A stretch of DNA of 64,000 bases from Heliocidaris tuberculata (lineage: Eukaryota; Echinodermata; Echinoidea; Camarodonta; Echinometridae), in NCBI GenBank assembly GCA_025618425.1, contig CM046852.1, positions 1,399,645 to 1,463,644 of the forward strand, written 5' to 3'. Shown here one piece after another: positions 21,823 through 33,473 of the stretch. The notes below the pieces were generated by a model, which searched no databases, was not told the DNA's origin, and was given only the letters and a program-made list of their open reading frames with translations. Position 1 is the stretch's first letter. Every line of letters starts with the position of its first letter. The position numbers and the translations under genes are program-made.

Positions 21823-22639
21823 AGTGTACTCACTTAAGATGTCTTTGTATTTTGCCTCAGCGATATTATTCAGGTTGCCTTCTGCGTCATATGAGAGTGA
21901 GGCTTTAGAAAGCCTGATATACATGCATGTATGCACCTGTTGAACTCGACACATACATGTACTTCCAATCACGCATCCTTGGCTGCTACTGACTTTTAAT
22001 TTCTAGAAAATGCTTGCATTCTGGAGTGAACATTTTAGAGGGTGTTACTTACCAACATACAATACATGTAGGTACATGTAAATCCAAAATGAGAAAATTG
22101 GTTATTGCAGTACCACATGTACTTTATGCTGCCCAAAATTTTACATTTATATTACCTTTTTGGACAAGAAAAGATTATATTTCTTCTTGAAATTTTGATC
22201 TGGTTAATAAATGGTGAAGTGAGATATCATGAAACTACATGTATGTTTGTATCTACACCCATTATTCAGGTACATGTTTACAAATAAACATAAAAAACTT
22301 GTGTCGAAACTCTTTTGATGTTACATATTTGACAATTCCTTGGCAAGTATTTTAAAGAAAACCTGTTTTTTTTACCCGTTTCAAATTTTACCAACACTTT
22401 GTGTTATCTTTAACTCTACCGTTTCCATAGCGAGACATAAACATGTATGTACTTGTCAAGTAATTGTCATGTACATGTACATGTAGCACATTATTCTTAT
22501 ATATGTACATTGTCAATGTGCATGGAGCTTAGTGAAATGTAGTGGCACGGGAAGATGTGTCTGGAACACAAAATGCATATTGTTGAAAATCATAATTTTA
22601 TTGCATTACTTGACATGTACATAAGTTAGAAGCATGTTA

Positions 22640-22719
22640 TTAACCTGTTGACTACTGAATTATTCAACTATCATAGGCTTAATACAGGAGCCAAACGGTT
22701 CCTGTAGTCTTTGGGTTAA
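22640..22719. mobile_element. 80-bp TTAA mini-MITE
   Basis: TTAACCTGTTGACTACTGAA start and tgtagtctttgggttaa end. Confidence 0.8.
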
Positions 22720-22907
22720 GCCATAGAGTGGGTAAGAACACCTCTCGAACCTTGATTAGGCTCAATATGACAAAAAGTCTCATTACATAAATGTCAAATA
22801 ACAACTTTTAGTTCACCAATATTACCAATATTTCGCCGTTCACATTCTGGACGTGTCTATGTATAATACAATGTAATTACACAAGGCATAGATCCAACTT
22901 GCATTTT

Positions 22908-22913
<6 letters not shown>

Positions 22914-22941
<28 letters not shown>
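22914..22941 (+). repeat. (CT)n microsatellite in splice acceptor
   Basis: About 14 CT units directly before tattcag; it doubles as the polypyrimidine tract of exon 8. Confidence 0.95.
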
Positions 22942-22944
<3 letters not shown>

Positions 22945-22947
22945 CAG

Positions 22948-23196
22948 TTTCCACTGGATCAGTAGAAGGCACAGTGACAGTGATAACTCAAAGTGAAGGG
23001 CCTGATGTAATAGAAGTATTATTTGTGTTCCTGTCTGACAGCGATTTCACTCTTAAATTCAATTCAAATTTTGGTGACATACTTGGTTCCTGCCAAGATT
23101 CGGGTACATTGAGTGGGAATCTGTCCCGAGGTACATATTACGAATTTGAGCTGTTTCAAGGAAATGGCGAGAACTCTAGCACCTTATACAGAACAG
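22948..23196 (+). CDS. FN3 domain 8 (type B) exon
   Basis: 83 codons. The acceptor is a pure (CT)n microsatellite ending tattcag. STGSVEGTVTVI opening; LFVFLSDSDFTLKFNSN replaces the usual Trp-bearing B-strand; core LSRGTYYEFELFQGNGENSS. Donor G|GTACAA is weak (as in exon 12), so this exon is a candidate for optional skipping. Confidence 0.86.
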
Positions 23197-23762
23197 GTAC
23201 AAAGCATCTATATCTTCATGCACAAAAATCTTTTACTCTCACTGAAATGCATGTTTATTGAGCAGTTTAATGTTATCAAATCTCTGTTTGATTATGTGAC
23301 ATAATACATTTTATTTCATTATCGCTATCGCGATAACCCCATGTTTTTGTTCTGTATTTTCTTATTCTATGTTTCTCCTCCTTTTTTCCTTTTTGGCAAT
23401 TTCCTGACCTTCAATCTTTGTTGAATTTTCTGGGCATATAGATATGCATGTCTTGATGTGCATAATTGTCTTACTTCTCTAAAAATCACATGTTGGAAAA
23501 ACAAAATCACCAAGGCCCTGTTCAATAAATTTTTTATCAATAACAATATGATTGCAACAGATCTGTGACAAATTCACTCTCATCCATTCAAATGCTATGA
23601 TTTCAGTAGCTTATAACAGTCATTGGGACTTGTTATTGATAACAGGTTTAATGAAACAGGGCCCCAAAATTTCCAGCTTCATCTAAGAATGAGCACCTAC
23701 ATTATTATGCAGTCATGTACATGTAGTCAGTTTACTCCCATTCAATTCTTTACCCTGTTCAG
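23197..23762 (+). other. Intron 8
   Basis: Contains one GGGCCCTGTTTCAT-type MITE (about 23514-23663, ends ggccctgttcaataaa and atgaaacagggcc). 23197-23513 shows nothing recognised. Confidence 0.8.
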
Positions 23763-24047
23763 ATCCTTCTGCTGTGTCTGTTAACCAAAATACCACATTG
23801 CAGACCTCAGCTGAGATCATTTTCAGTTACATGGGACCGACCGATGGTATGCTGCTGAATCTGACCTCCATGCAAGATGAAAATTTCACACCACCAGGAC
23901 GGCAGTGGCGAGCGTTTGACCAAGCTGTTCCCTTTCAAGATCTCAAACCATCTACCATGTACAGTCTCTCTGTTAGGAGCCTGCTCAATGCTACAGGAGA
24001 CTTTGAAGAACAATTTGGTCCTGAAATAATTACAACCTTCAATACAA
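23763..24047 (+). CDS. FN3 domain 9 (type A1) exon
   Basis: 95 codons, acceptor ctttaccctgttcag, donor A|GTATGT. PSAVSVNQNTT opening; EIIFSYMGPTDGMLLNLTS for B-C; core LKPSTMYSLSVRSLLNATGD followed by the FEEQFGPE tail that is nearly the same as the FGEQ tail of domain 21. Confidence 0.92.
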
Positions 24048-25554
24048 GTATGTTTTCTGTACCCATACGTCTACATACATGTAGGCCCTATGGTGTGTTT
24101 ATCTCTATGTATTTCATATGATTGTATTTTATTTAACAGTAAAAAGGTTCAATATTTCAAAATAGTACAATTTCAAAACAAATGTATAAAATGTTTTATA
24201 TACTGCATATCAAGATTCTAGGCCTCTGATTGGTCAAAACTGCAGGCATGAAATGTGCTACTGCCTGCAGGCCAGGGCAGTATAGCACAAAATATTGACC
24301 AGCTCTACTTTCGCCTACAATGCAAGGATACAATAGATGTGCATGAAGTTAACAATGGATACGAGGAGTGAGACTACTAATAAATTAGTAAATATACTGA
24401 ACCTACAAAAAATACATTTTGACAGGCATATTTTGTCCAAATATCCCTATCTGAGAATCCACATGCTAGATGCGGTATATGGAACAAACATTGACTGCTT
24501 ATTTATCAAGTTGCAGTCAAAACTATGGCTCCTTAGTGATCTTGAGACTGTGCATGCACCACGCCCCTCGACCTCGTCTCGGGCACAGAACAGTTTTGAG
24601 ATCACCTTGGGCAATAGTTTTAACCATGCGCCTCAAAGCAGTCAATATTTGTATAATATACATGCACCGTAAGTTGAAATATGACTAAAACCATTAAAAC
24701 TACAAGGAAATAAAACAAGTGCTACATATTTATCATGATATCCCATACTATTGAAAATCAGCACACTTTTGGGGGGGGGGGTGTTTTGTTACTGGGCAAA
24801 TTACCCAATGATCTTCCTGGCCTTGTGCGTACATATCCAAATGCAGTCTACAGCCAACCCGCTTGGCAGTAACGTACATTTAAATGAACGTAAAATACTC
24901 ATCTACAAGTGCACAGTCATGTTCAAATACAGTCTACAGCCAATGCACTTGGCAGTAACGTACATTTAAATAAATGTAAAATACTCAACTACGCATGCAC
25001 AATCATGTTGCTAAATTGAGCCTCATATAACATTTATGATAGGATTTTTAAGATGTATTTACAGTGTAGTACATGTAGTTGAGTACAAAGAATGTGATGG
25101 ACCTCACCATGCGGGGGGGGGGGGGGGGGGGGGGGGGGTAGAGAGTAGCATTCAATAAAGTCCTACGCTATAGATGTTTTAACCCTGATAAATGTATGCG
25201 CTGTCAAAGTGAACATTGAAACAAAGTTGTTTACTAAAGGCTTGTTCAAATATGCCATGGTAAACCGCAGATTGTTTTTTTTATAACGAGATACGCTTCA
25301 CATTTCTGTATCTTATAACGCAGTGATAAGTGAATAAGCGTAGGACCTTTCCTGCGAGCCTCTGCCATTCATTTGCACGTTAAAAAAATGTCATGTTTTT
25401 TACAGCGGCATATGTGAACAACCCTTAACATGTACTTTAAGTTCACCTGTGGTGAAACCCACCCCCCAAAACCCAAAATCATTTTAAAGTGTACATTGTA
25501 TTTCAATGTAACTTTTGATATATTTTGTCAATTACTTGCTAATTACTTCAATAG
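24048..25554 (+). other. Intron 9
   Basis: Contains a two-copy 86-bp tandem repeat (24840-25012, agtctacagccaa words), a G26 run at 25113-25138 and a small inverted repeat (ctgcaggc) near 24240. No gene seen. Confidence 0.78.
25113..25138. repeat. G26 homopolymer
   Basis: Uninterrupted guanine run; potential quadruplex or assembly-sensitive site. Similar long runs occur at 31390-31418, 31058-31070 and 31728-31740. Confidence 0.9.
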
Positions 25555-25788
25555 TGCCTCTACCAGTTTCTGAGGTTCTCATTATTGAGATGGACAGCAC
25601 TTCATTGGAATTAATCCATGGTGGCACGAGTGCTTCGTTCAACTTTAGCATCACCCCTGAAAACGCTATCATCACACCTGGTGAAAACAACAGAGTAGTC
25701 TTCTCCAATCTGATGCCAGGAGTTATCTATAATGCCTCAATCAATGTCATTGATCAAGGTGTCGAGACCTCAGTGTTGCTCAGATTAC
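25555..25788 (+). CDS. FN3 domain 10 (type B) exon
   Basis: 78 codons, acceptor ttacttcaatag, donor C|GTAAGT. PLPVSEVLIIEM opening; LIHGGTSASFNFSITPEN, Trp absent; core LMPGVIYNASINVIDQG; ends LLRLR. Domain 14 ends in the same RLR, suggesting a shared duplication origin. A run of about 16 C starts 7 bp after the donor consensus. Confidence 0.9.
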
Positions 25789-26651
25789 GTAAGTCACCCC
25801 CCCCCCCCCCCCCATTCTCAAAACTAAGCATTAACCTTAAACTGTTCCAAAATGCCTCTTCTGTTAAAGAGAAGGTTGAGTTCTGGGAAAGGTGAAAAAT
25901 AATTTGTGGGCTTTCTCATTTCTGTCAGTTTGGAAGAACATCATAGTAGAAATGTCTGATGTCTTCAAATGCCTTCATGTTCGAAATGTGACGAGAAATG
26001 TCTGAAGTGTTTGGGCTGAACATTCATGCTACATGTGTGTACAGTCCCATATAGCCGATTCTGTGTGCAGTGCATTTACTTTTCAGTGAGACTAGGGCAA
26101 TTTCTTATCATTTTGATGATTCCAAAACATCACAGTATATACACCAATTCTTATGTAGACAAAAAACCTCTCCCAATTGCTTTGAGACAGTTTCTTTCAC
26201 AATGTTATCACATGACCAGAACTCAGCTTTATCTTTAAATGTTCTTTAAATGTTCTTCCTTAGAAAAATAAAGTGCTACTATTGAATTTACAAAAAATGA
26301 TCAAAAATACACTTTTCATAGTAAAAATTTGAGTTTAAAATCTCTATTTCATTATAATATTGGGCAAAGAGATATTCCATGTTAACCAAAGATGCATGTA
26401 CAATGTACGTGTATCTTCATGTATTTGTGTTTTAAGAAAGTATCCATGATAATCGAAATGTACACTTACATGTGTACTGTACATGTAGTAAACAATTTCA
26501 TTTTGGGGCAGGATTGCCACCAACGGCACAGAAGGGAGGAATCTCCTGAAACAGTTTGTAGCAGCAGTATATGTAGTATTGAATGCTGTGCCATCTGACA
26601 TGCCTTGTCAAAAAAAATTTTCATAGTTCATTTTCTGATTCACATTTGCAG
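25789..26651 (+). other. Intron 10
   Basis: Holds an inverted TTAAAGAGAAGGTTGAG element (25864-26238). 26239-26651 shows nothing recognised. Confidence 0.78.
25864..26238. mobile_element. TTAAAGATAAAGTTGAG family, copy 3
   Basis: 375 bp, TTAAAGAGAAGGTTGAGTTC start and gaactcagctttatctttaa end, a 23-bp inverted match. Orientation opposite to 19555 and 39204. Confidence 0.88.
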
Positions 26652-26966
26652 CTCCATCAAGACCAAGTGTTTTTAGCCTGGATACCACAGAAACCACGGT
26701 CACACTGACCATCGTAGCAGGCCCCGGTAGTGCCGATGAGTATTCCATTAGGATTACATCCACCAGCCCAGGCTTCTGTCCGTTCGAAGACACAAGGAAC
26801 ATCACCTTCTTCAATAATGGTGTCTATGTCATTGACAATCTTCCACCCTCGCTGATGTATGACATAGAGGTCAGGTCACAAGTTTCAGCAGTGTTGAATG
26901 AATCAGGAGCAGTACTTCTAGAAGCATCTTCTTCTAGCCCAGGTTCTGACGTCATTGCATCTACAG
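26652..26966 (+). CDS. FN3 domain 11 (type A2) exon
   Basis: 105 codons, the longest module. Acceptor attcacatttgcag, donor G|GTATTA. PSRPSVFSLD opening; VTLTIVAGPGSADEYSIRIT for B-C; core LPPSLMYDIEVRSQVSAV. The extra length is a Ser-rich tail (LLEASSSSPGSDVIAST). No long ATG-started frame covers it, so it is visible only by splice signals and homology between modules. Confidence 0.88.
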
Positions 26967-27757
26967 GTATTAATTTTTATCTAAGTTGCGCAACATAAAA
27001 CAGCGTGCATAGGAACAAATATTTGAAAAGTTTTTGGCATAATATGTTCCCTAGTACATGTAATTGAGCAGACCATTTTCATTGTTTTATTATCATCAAT
27101 AAATGAATAACTGTCCAAGTCAAAGGAGAGGAAACTCCAAGGTGTTTGGTCATTTGGTGTCCAATACCTAATCAGGTATTGCAGTGTTACGAACATAAAC
27201 TTACGTCAGATGTAACAATTTAGCGGCGAAAAGTGTTACATAGATATATTCAAGGAATGGTCACATTTTGGGAAAGCGTTCTTCTCTATTAAAGTGTATA
27301 TCTCCTGTCTGCATGTCCATTCTGCCTGATACATAACAATATAATTATAATTACGTGAACTTACATGTACATACTATACATGAGGAAACGTGATGGCTCA
27401 GTGGTAGAGCAGTGGTCTCTTAACCAGAAGGTGCCTTAATAGTTTAGAAACCAAGGCAGCATTTCATGAAACCGTCATAAGTACAAGTTCGGGATGTCGG
27501 CGAATCTCTACTTGTGACGGTTTTGTGAAACGATGTATAGGTTGGTGTGCTAGTGCCCTTTTGTAAAGCATTATTCCTTATTACCAAATCTAGCTCATAT
27601 AGGTCTTACAGCCATAGGGCTTTACACTTACAAGGAATCCCATGCTTTCTTTAGTAGTCAGGTAAAATAAACCATCAAACCACCATAAACCAAACGATAC
27701 AGTATAAGCAGAACCACCTACATGTATTGGCTTTAATGATGGTTGTGTGTCTTGCAG
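26967..27757 (+). other. Intron 11
   Basis: Contains a tRNA-like SINE head (about 27391-27450, gatggctcagtggtagagca) and a hairpin (27464-27532, catgaaaccgtcataagtac against cttgtgacggttttgtgaaa). Rest unremarkable. Confidence 0.7.
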
Positions 27758-28015
27758 GTCCAGTCGCGTTCGATGATTTCATAGTTATCAACAGAACGGA
27801 TGACAGCATAACCCTTGCCTGGTTTTCAAACACCACTTCCAATCTCACTTTGACAAAGATGACTACTACCCAGGAGACGACTGAAACCCTCCTCACCGAG
27901 ATGGACTGTTCGTCCCCACGAGTAATGGAGATTAGCTTGAGCGATCCTGGCACCGTATACACCATAGCATACAACCCAGCCTCTTCTGAAGGGTTCAATC
28001 TCACCACCCGAACAA
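27758..28015 (+). CDS. FN3 domain 12 (type B) exon
   Basis: 86 codons, acceptor gtgtgtcttgcag, donor A|GTACAA (weak). PVAFDDFIVINRT opening; SITLAWFSNTTSNLTLTK; core LSDPGTVYTIAYNPASSEG. Several N-glycosylation sequons (NRT, NTT, NLT twice). Confidence 0.9.
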
Positions 28016-28858
28016 GTACAATAAACTCTCTATATACATGGATGAATAATAGGACTAATTTAATGTTCTGATAAAACCCATGTAGTGCATATTATCTTAA
28101 TAAAAATAATGCCACAAGTGATCTGTAAAAGGAAGGTCATCAATGCACTCACTTTATTAGTGAAAGTTGTTTTGATCCCCTGAAAATCTAAACTTTTTTG
28201 AGCTACAAGGTTGTATCACCCAAATGACGATATGCAGGTGTACCACTGGGGTTTTGCTCCCACTCTTTATGAAGAATGCAGCACACTAGGGTCTGAAGAT
28301 GCATAGGGTGTGAATCTCCTTTCCAGGGGACCTCTATTTCATGTCCTATCCTATGGGACAAGTGTTTTCCGGTTTCCTAGCCTGTTTGGGCTTCTGTCCT
28401 TCATCTAAGCTGCTTCTTCTTTTTTTTTTACTTAGAATAATTTTTCTTTTTTTCTTGAAATTTATATGGAATCATGAATTGTGAGGTTTAATATTATGGA
28501 GCCCTTTGTGTATGGAGATGACCAGTACTGAGAGATCCATGATTAGAAACTTGCCTCTCAATATCATTTTTTTTGCTATACATGCTTATAAACTTGGCAG
28601 TACACTAAACATGGAAAATGTGCATCTTGAAGAACACAGTGATGGCAACATGCAGTATATAGTGCACTGTATTAATGGAATAATATTACTGTGACTTACA
28701 TATACATTTATCTTGGCACATTCAAATTGTTAAGCCCGCCATATTTGCTGTCATTGTATTCTTGTCTTCGATTTAGCTTCACTTGACAATTAGCATCTCG
28801 CTACATGCAGCGAGATCGAATGATAATTATTTGTCCGATATTTTGTTACGATTTTCAG
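28016..28858 (+). other. Intron 12
   Basis: No repeat family or gene recognised in this 843-bp stretch. Confidence 0.7.
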
Positions 28859-29158
28859 ACCCGGGGCGAATCTATAACCTCACCACACTGCAAGTGAACG
28901 AGACATCTATTCAGCTTATGACTTTTCGGCCATCTGTTGGGGATGTAGACCGTGTATTCGTGACAGTGACGTCAGTCCAAGATAGGAGGTACCTTGCTCC
29001 TGGTCAAACTGTATCATTTGAAATCGAGAGTAACCTCCATCTCATTTCTGATCTGCTGCCATTCACCGATTATACGTTTTCCGTGACGACTGTTCTGGAT
29101 GCGACTGATGATGTTGAGGAGCAAGAGAGTGAAGAGTCCTTGATTAGCCAGAGAACAG
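28859..29158 (+). CDS. FN3 domain 13 (type A1) exon
   Basis: 100 codons, acceptor ttgttacgattttcag, donor G|GTGAGC. The open frame runs upstream to 28783, but an earlier candidate acceptor (tcgatttag) would bring in a stop, so 28859 is chosen. PGRIYNLTTL opening; VDRVFVTVTSVQDRRYLAP; core LLPFTDYTFSVTTVLDATDD then VEEQESEESL, the A1 tail. Confidence 0.9.
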
Positions 29159-29794
29159 GTGAGCATCTTTAGATTACCGATGATAGTTACTTACATTACG
29201 TATAACTGAACAAAGTTAGGATAACTTTTGAATTATTTAGTAATTCTTTATAGGCTTTCAAATCAGGCAAGCAAATGATTATCTTCTATGACAAATTTGC
29301 TCTCAGCCAATCAAATTCATTGATTTCAATAGCTTATAACAATTATCGTAACTTGTTATTGATAACAAGTTTTATGAAACTAGGTACACTATGTGGAAGG
29401 ATTCTATATTGAGTGATGAATACAGGATCATGTGATGAAAGATGATATGGAGGGGTATTTTGAGATTTTTTGTCTCAGATAAAATCTGAGATTTTAAATG
29501 AGTAAATTAAAGTACCTGGTGTAATCTTTTTAAATCGGTATTCTGATAATCAATTTAGCGAGCTTTTAATTCATCTAAGACACGCCTATTTCATATGCAC
29601 ATTTAAAAATTTCACTCTCATCATGCTCAGCCAATACAATAATTGTGATGCAGAGTCTGGTGACTTATCCACCAGACCACAGTACCTGGACAATAATAAA
29701 CCTTTAACCCATTGCGTACAGGATAATGGGAATCAGAGAATTCAGTAGTCAATGGTTAATAGTTTAATGTTACCCTCTTTCATTTCATTTCCAG
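29159..29794 (+). other. Intron 13
   Basis: Contains a partial GGGCCCTGTTTCAT-family MITE (29282-29384) and a 56-bp deleted TTAA mini-MITE (29704-29759, ttaacccattgcgtac to gtagtcaatggttaa). Confidence 0.78.
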
Positions 29795-30022
29795 ATGCTC
29801 CAGTGGGGGATGATATATTTGAGTATGCTCGTAATGATACGGCCATTGAGTACATCTTTGCAACGTCCGCATCAGCCTCTGTGGGGCTTACTCCAAGTGA
29901 TGGTTGGATGGATAATTTCATCTCGCCGTATAGAGTGCTCATCACCAACTTACTCCCTGGCCAGCTGTACACTGGAAACATCAGCAGAGACGGCACACCG
30001 CTTCCCATCAGTTTCAGATTAC
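29795..30022 (+). CDS. FN3 domain 14 (type B) exon
   Basis: 76 codons, acceptor catttcatttccag, donor C|GTAAGT. APVGDDIFEYARND opening; AIEYIFATSASASVGLTPSD without Trp; core LLPGQLYTGNISRDG; ends FRLR like domain 10. A truncated 416-bp-family element begins 30 bp after the exon. Confidence 0.9.
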
Positions 30023-31389
30023 GTAAGTCATACATGCATTGACTGTTTGGATTAACTCTTTCAGGACAGGAATTTTTAAGGGCCGAATTAATCATATTTT
30101 CATTCTTCAAATTAGCAACAATTATGTACATATTTTTTTTTGCTACATCGTTTAATGTAATGCCATGTCGCTTCCCTAGTAGCTTTTGAAAGAGCAAAGA
30201 TATATTTTCCCCCTATGTTCTCTTGATTTTTTTCCCGATTTTTTCACAAACAGGGTTATTTTCTTTCTATTTTGCTAATGAAATGGAGTAATTTCCCCCT
30301 ATTTTTGTCATAGAGACTGTTTGTTCTCATTTCCTACGAAATAGTAAAAAAAAATAAACAATTTCTTCCTATTTTTTCTACTCCATTTCTTTTCTCTTTT
30401 TTTCTTTCTATTCCTAGAAAATAGGACAACCTAGAATATTTTCTTCCTATGTTTTTCCATTGTTGTCTCGCCTGCGTAAGCAAAAAGCGAGACATAGGCG
30501 CCGCTTGTTCGACAGCGGCCGCGTCAACAATTTTGGAAATCCTCTCATTTCAAAAATATATGTTGAACTCCATGAAACTTGAACACAAGGGCTGTAGAGT
30601 ATCACAAATAATGTGTAACAAATTTCAGGTCAAAAGTCAAGGTCAAAGGTCAATTAGGGGGTCAGTTGAGCTCAATTTTGTTCCAAAAACTTTACCTGAG
30701 GTTAAGTTTTTGAATTTTTACTTTATTTCAAAAGTATTTGTTCAGGTTCTTTGAAACTTGGCATCATTCTTGGTAGCAAATGTCTTTATGTCACCCTCTT
30801 TCAAATGAATACCCAGATCTTACATTTTCATCACATTAAAGGTCTCCTACTGACACTTTAACTCGGTTAAGTTTTTGGTAAAAAAAAATTTTTTTCTCTA
30901 CATGCATGTATGTAGTATGTACATGTACATGTATTGTACACATGCATTTGACTTCTTCTGAAAACTTTTCTGGTGGTGGATTTCAACCAAAATTGGCAGG
31001 GATCATCCTTAGGCAAGGAGGATCTAAATTGATACGGATGGGGTACCTACCAATATAGGGGGGGGGGGGGGTCTTGGGGGCACCACCCCCAATAGCACCA
31101 ATAATGGCAGTATTTATTAGATTAATTTTTGCTTCTTCTTTAAGCCCTGTTGGAAGATTGTAAGCAAAGTTGGTAGGTATCATCCTTAGAGGAAGAAGAC
31201 CTCAGTATCTTAAACAGGGTACCTTGCCCAAAAGGGACTCAAGGGCAGCACCCCTAAAGTGGTCCTATCGTGAAAATGAGATATTTCTTAAATGCATGGC
31301 TGGGTTCTAACCAAACTAAGTAAGAATCATCCTTAGGCAAAGAGGATCTAAATTAATGCAAATAGGGTACCTTAAGGAGGGAGTGGAGC

Positions 31390-31420
<31 letters not shown>

Positions 31421-32285
31421 AAAAAAACCCCAAGAGCCTGTGACACTAAATTGACATTTTTCCTTCTTCTGTAAAACCTATTGCTACATTTAGAATGTAA
31501 CCAAACTAGGTAGGGATCATTCTTAGGGAAAGGAGACTTAAAATCGTGCAAGTATAGTAGATCATTATTTTCAAGGGGTCTGATCGAGGGGTAGCACCCC
31601 AAAAGTGTCCCAATGGCAATTATTTCATGTACATATATTCCGCTTCTTTAAAACACACAGCTTGATTTCAAATGAACTTCACCTTCCAATAAATCTTAGT
31701 TGAAGGGGATTTTAGTTATACAAATGGGGGGGGGGGGGGGGTTCAAGGGCAGCACTCCTTAAGTGCCCCAACCTTTGATTTTCCCCAAACTTTTGCCCTG
31801 GTAATTGTGCAGTGCAGGCGAGACTGCCCTGGGCATTTCGCTTGTTTCTTTTGAAAATTTGAAGCTGTGGAGAAGAAGAAGCAATACCGGTAGGTAAAAA
31901 ATACAAGAAAATAGTGAAAAAAATATTTTCAGAGATGGAATTGTTTATTTGAGGACCCATATTTCTGTTTCTTATGAATCAACATACATAAATATTCATT
32001 TTCTAAGATATAGGATATATCATGTCCTATGGTGACAGAGCACTGGCATGTGGAGGTCAAAAACTTTGGAACACTCTCCCAGAATTGCTACACTGTATGA
32101 CAGACATTGAAGTGTTTAAGAAAGCGCTTAAAAGTTACCTCTTTTATAAATGTTTCCAGTGATTGTAAGCATTGTAAATTGTAAAGCGCATAGAGAGGGC
32201 TTACATCCTGACAATCGCTATATAGAAAAACAAACTTTTATTACTACTTGTTAGTCTTCATTTTGTTATATCATCTGATTTATAG
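30023..32285 (+). other. Intron 14
   Basis: Contains a truncated 416-bp-family left end (30052-30170), T/C-rich DNA (30180-30460), a 1.4-kb repeat with tandem units (30463-31849) and another repeat tail (32000-32245) of acttgg/cactctccc type with a tRNA-SINE-like end (cgctatatag). No gene. Confidence 0.75.
30463..31849. mobile_element. 1.4-kb repeat with internal 175-190-bp tandem units
   Basis: Begins tgtctcgcctgcgtaagc and ends gtgcaggcgagactgc, a 12-bp inverted end. Inside, four or five units carry atcattcttagg-like and ggggtacctac words plus G or C runs (up to G29). Class unknown. Confidence 0.7.
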
Positions 32286-32573
32286 GTCCTAGTGAGCCTG
32301 AAGTCACCATACTCAACTTAACAGAGTCCAACATCACCTTAGGTCTCCAGTCTGGGCCGGGTGTACTAGATTTCTACAACATCACTGTGCAATGCACGGA
32401 TGCTCTCCAAAACCATTGTGAGTGCCAAGAAACCTACAGTGTGCCAGGAGATACAGCGATGTTTCTCCTTGACGATCTCCGACCCGGCGTTGGGTACAGC
32501 ATCGGAGTTGTTGCTTGGGCTGGACCGCAGATGGCTGAAAACAGTGTGGAAGTTACCCTGCAAGAGACCACTC
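32286..32573 (+). CDS. FN3 domain 15 (type A2) exon
   Basis: 96 codons, acceptor tctgatttatag, donor C|GTGAGT. PSEPEVTIL opening; FYNITVQCTDALQNHCECQE carries three Cys in the C-C' region, unusual in FN3 modules; core LRPGVGYSIGVVAWAG matches the A2 AVxG pattern. Confidence 0.92.
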
Positions 32574-33205
32574 GTGAGTTTTTACTATTTTCCTTCAAAT
32601 TTATTTGGCAAGGTATCGTTTATCATTTATTTGTTTTTTGTGTTTTTTTGATTTTCACTATAATTATAATTGTTGCATCAAAACTTACGCATGTACTTTA
32701 GTTGCATTATCATTTCACGTCGAGCCTGGCTGATTTAAAGGGAAGTGAAATATCATTTTTTTAAATGTGCATGTACATGTAGATGAACACAACATGGGTT
32801 TATGTATAATATATTGTCTGTAGGGGCGTTGGGGTCTAGTGGATACATGTAAGTCTCTGGGCTGTGAATCACAAGGTAAGGGGTTCAAATCCCTACCGCA
32901 GCATTAACGTCCTTTGGCAAGACATTAATGTGCATTTGCCATACTTGACCCAGGTGGAGTAAGTGGGTACCCGGTAGGATTTATTCCTTGAATGCACTAA
33001 GCGCTATGGTTGCTGGAGCTTATAAAGCTAGGGTAATAATATCCAAAGTCCTTTGGAAGTGCAGAGAGGTGTTACAGGTACACCATGATATGTGCTATAC
33101 AAGAATGGAGTATAATCATTAAACTACAGTACATATACATGTACATGTATATGTCATTTCTGGATGGTTAAAGTACGTTCTCTTATTTCCATTTCATATA
33201 TTCAG
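32574..33205 (+). other. Intron 15
   Basis: Holds a tRNA-derived SINE at 32822-33115; the remainder is AT-rich. Confidence 0.78.
32822..33115 (+). repeat. tRNA-derived SINE
   Basis: Box A-like tggggtctagtggataca, box B GGTTCAAATCC (about 32881-32891), then the family body (ctttggcaagacattaatgt, gtgggtacccggtagga) and tail atatgtgctatacaag. The absence of a paired acceptor stem argues against a working tRNA. Confidence 0.82.
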
Positions 33206-33451
33206 CTTCAATTGATGCTGGTAGTTTCACTGTCTTAGACCAGTCACCAGATAGTGTGTTCTTGGCCTGGATAGCCAATGGGCCAGTCAATATCACCATG
33301 GAGCGCTGGATGGAAGGGGGGTACGTCCTCAATAACACGTTTGTGTATGATGGATGCTTCCGCTCCAACACACTGGAGGTCAATGATCTGGAGCCAGCTA
33401 CTATTTATCGCTTCAACATGTCAGATAGTGTTTTTATTCTTGTCCGAACAG
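33206..33451 (+). CDS. FN3 domain 16 (type B) exon
   Basis: 82 codons, acceptor tttcatatattcag, donor G|GTAAGA. SIDAGSFTVLDQ opening; VFLAWIANGPVNITMERW; core LEPATIYRFNMSDS with a short C-terminal strand FILVRT. One Cys (DGCF). Confidence 0.92.
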
Positions 33452-33473
33452 GTAAGAAAATGTAAATTATTAT

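Larger units (their letters stand above)
21294..22947 (+). other. Intron 7
   Basis: Holds 416-bp copy 3, an 80-bp TTAA element and a CT microsatellite that forms the acceptor of exon 8. The rest is AT-rich with tacatgta repeats. Confidence 0.78.

Noticed and set aside
24337..24688. Two overlapping + strand frames of 72 and 111 codons
   Set aside because: No recognised motif, no splice consistency with the FN3 gene, inside an intron.
29742..30197. 151-codon minus-strand frame
   Set aside because: It lies mostly opposite exon 14 and a MITE end; the shadow of a coding exon.
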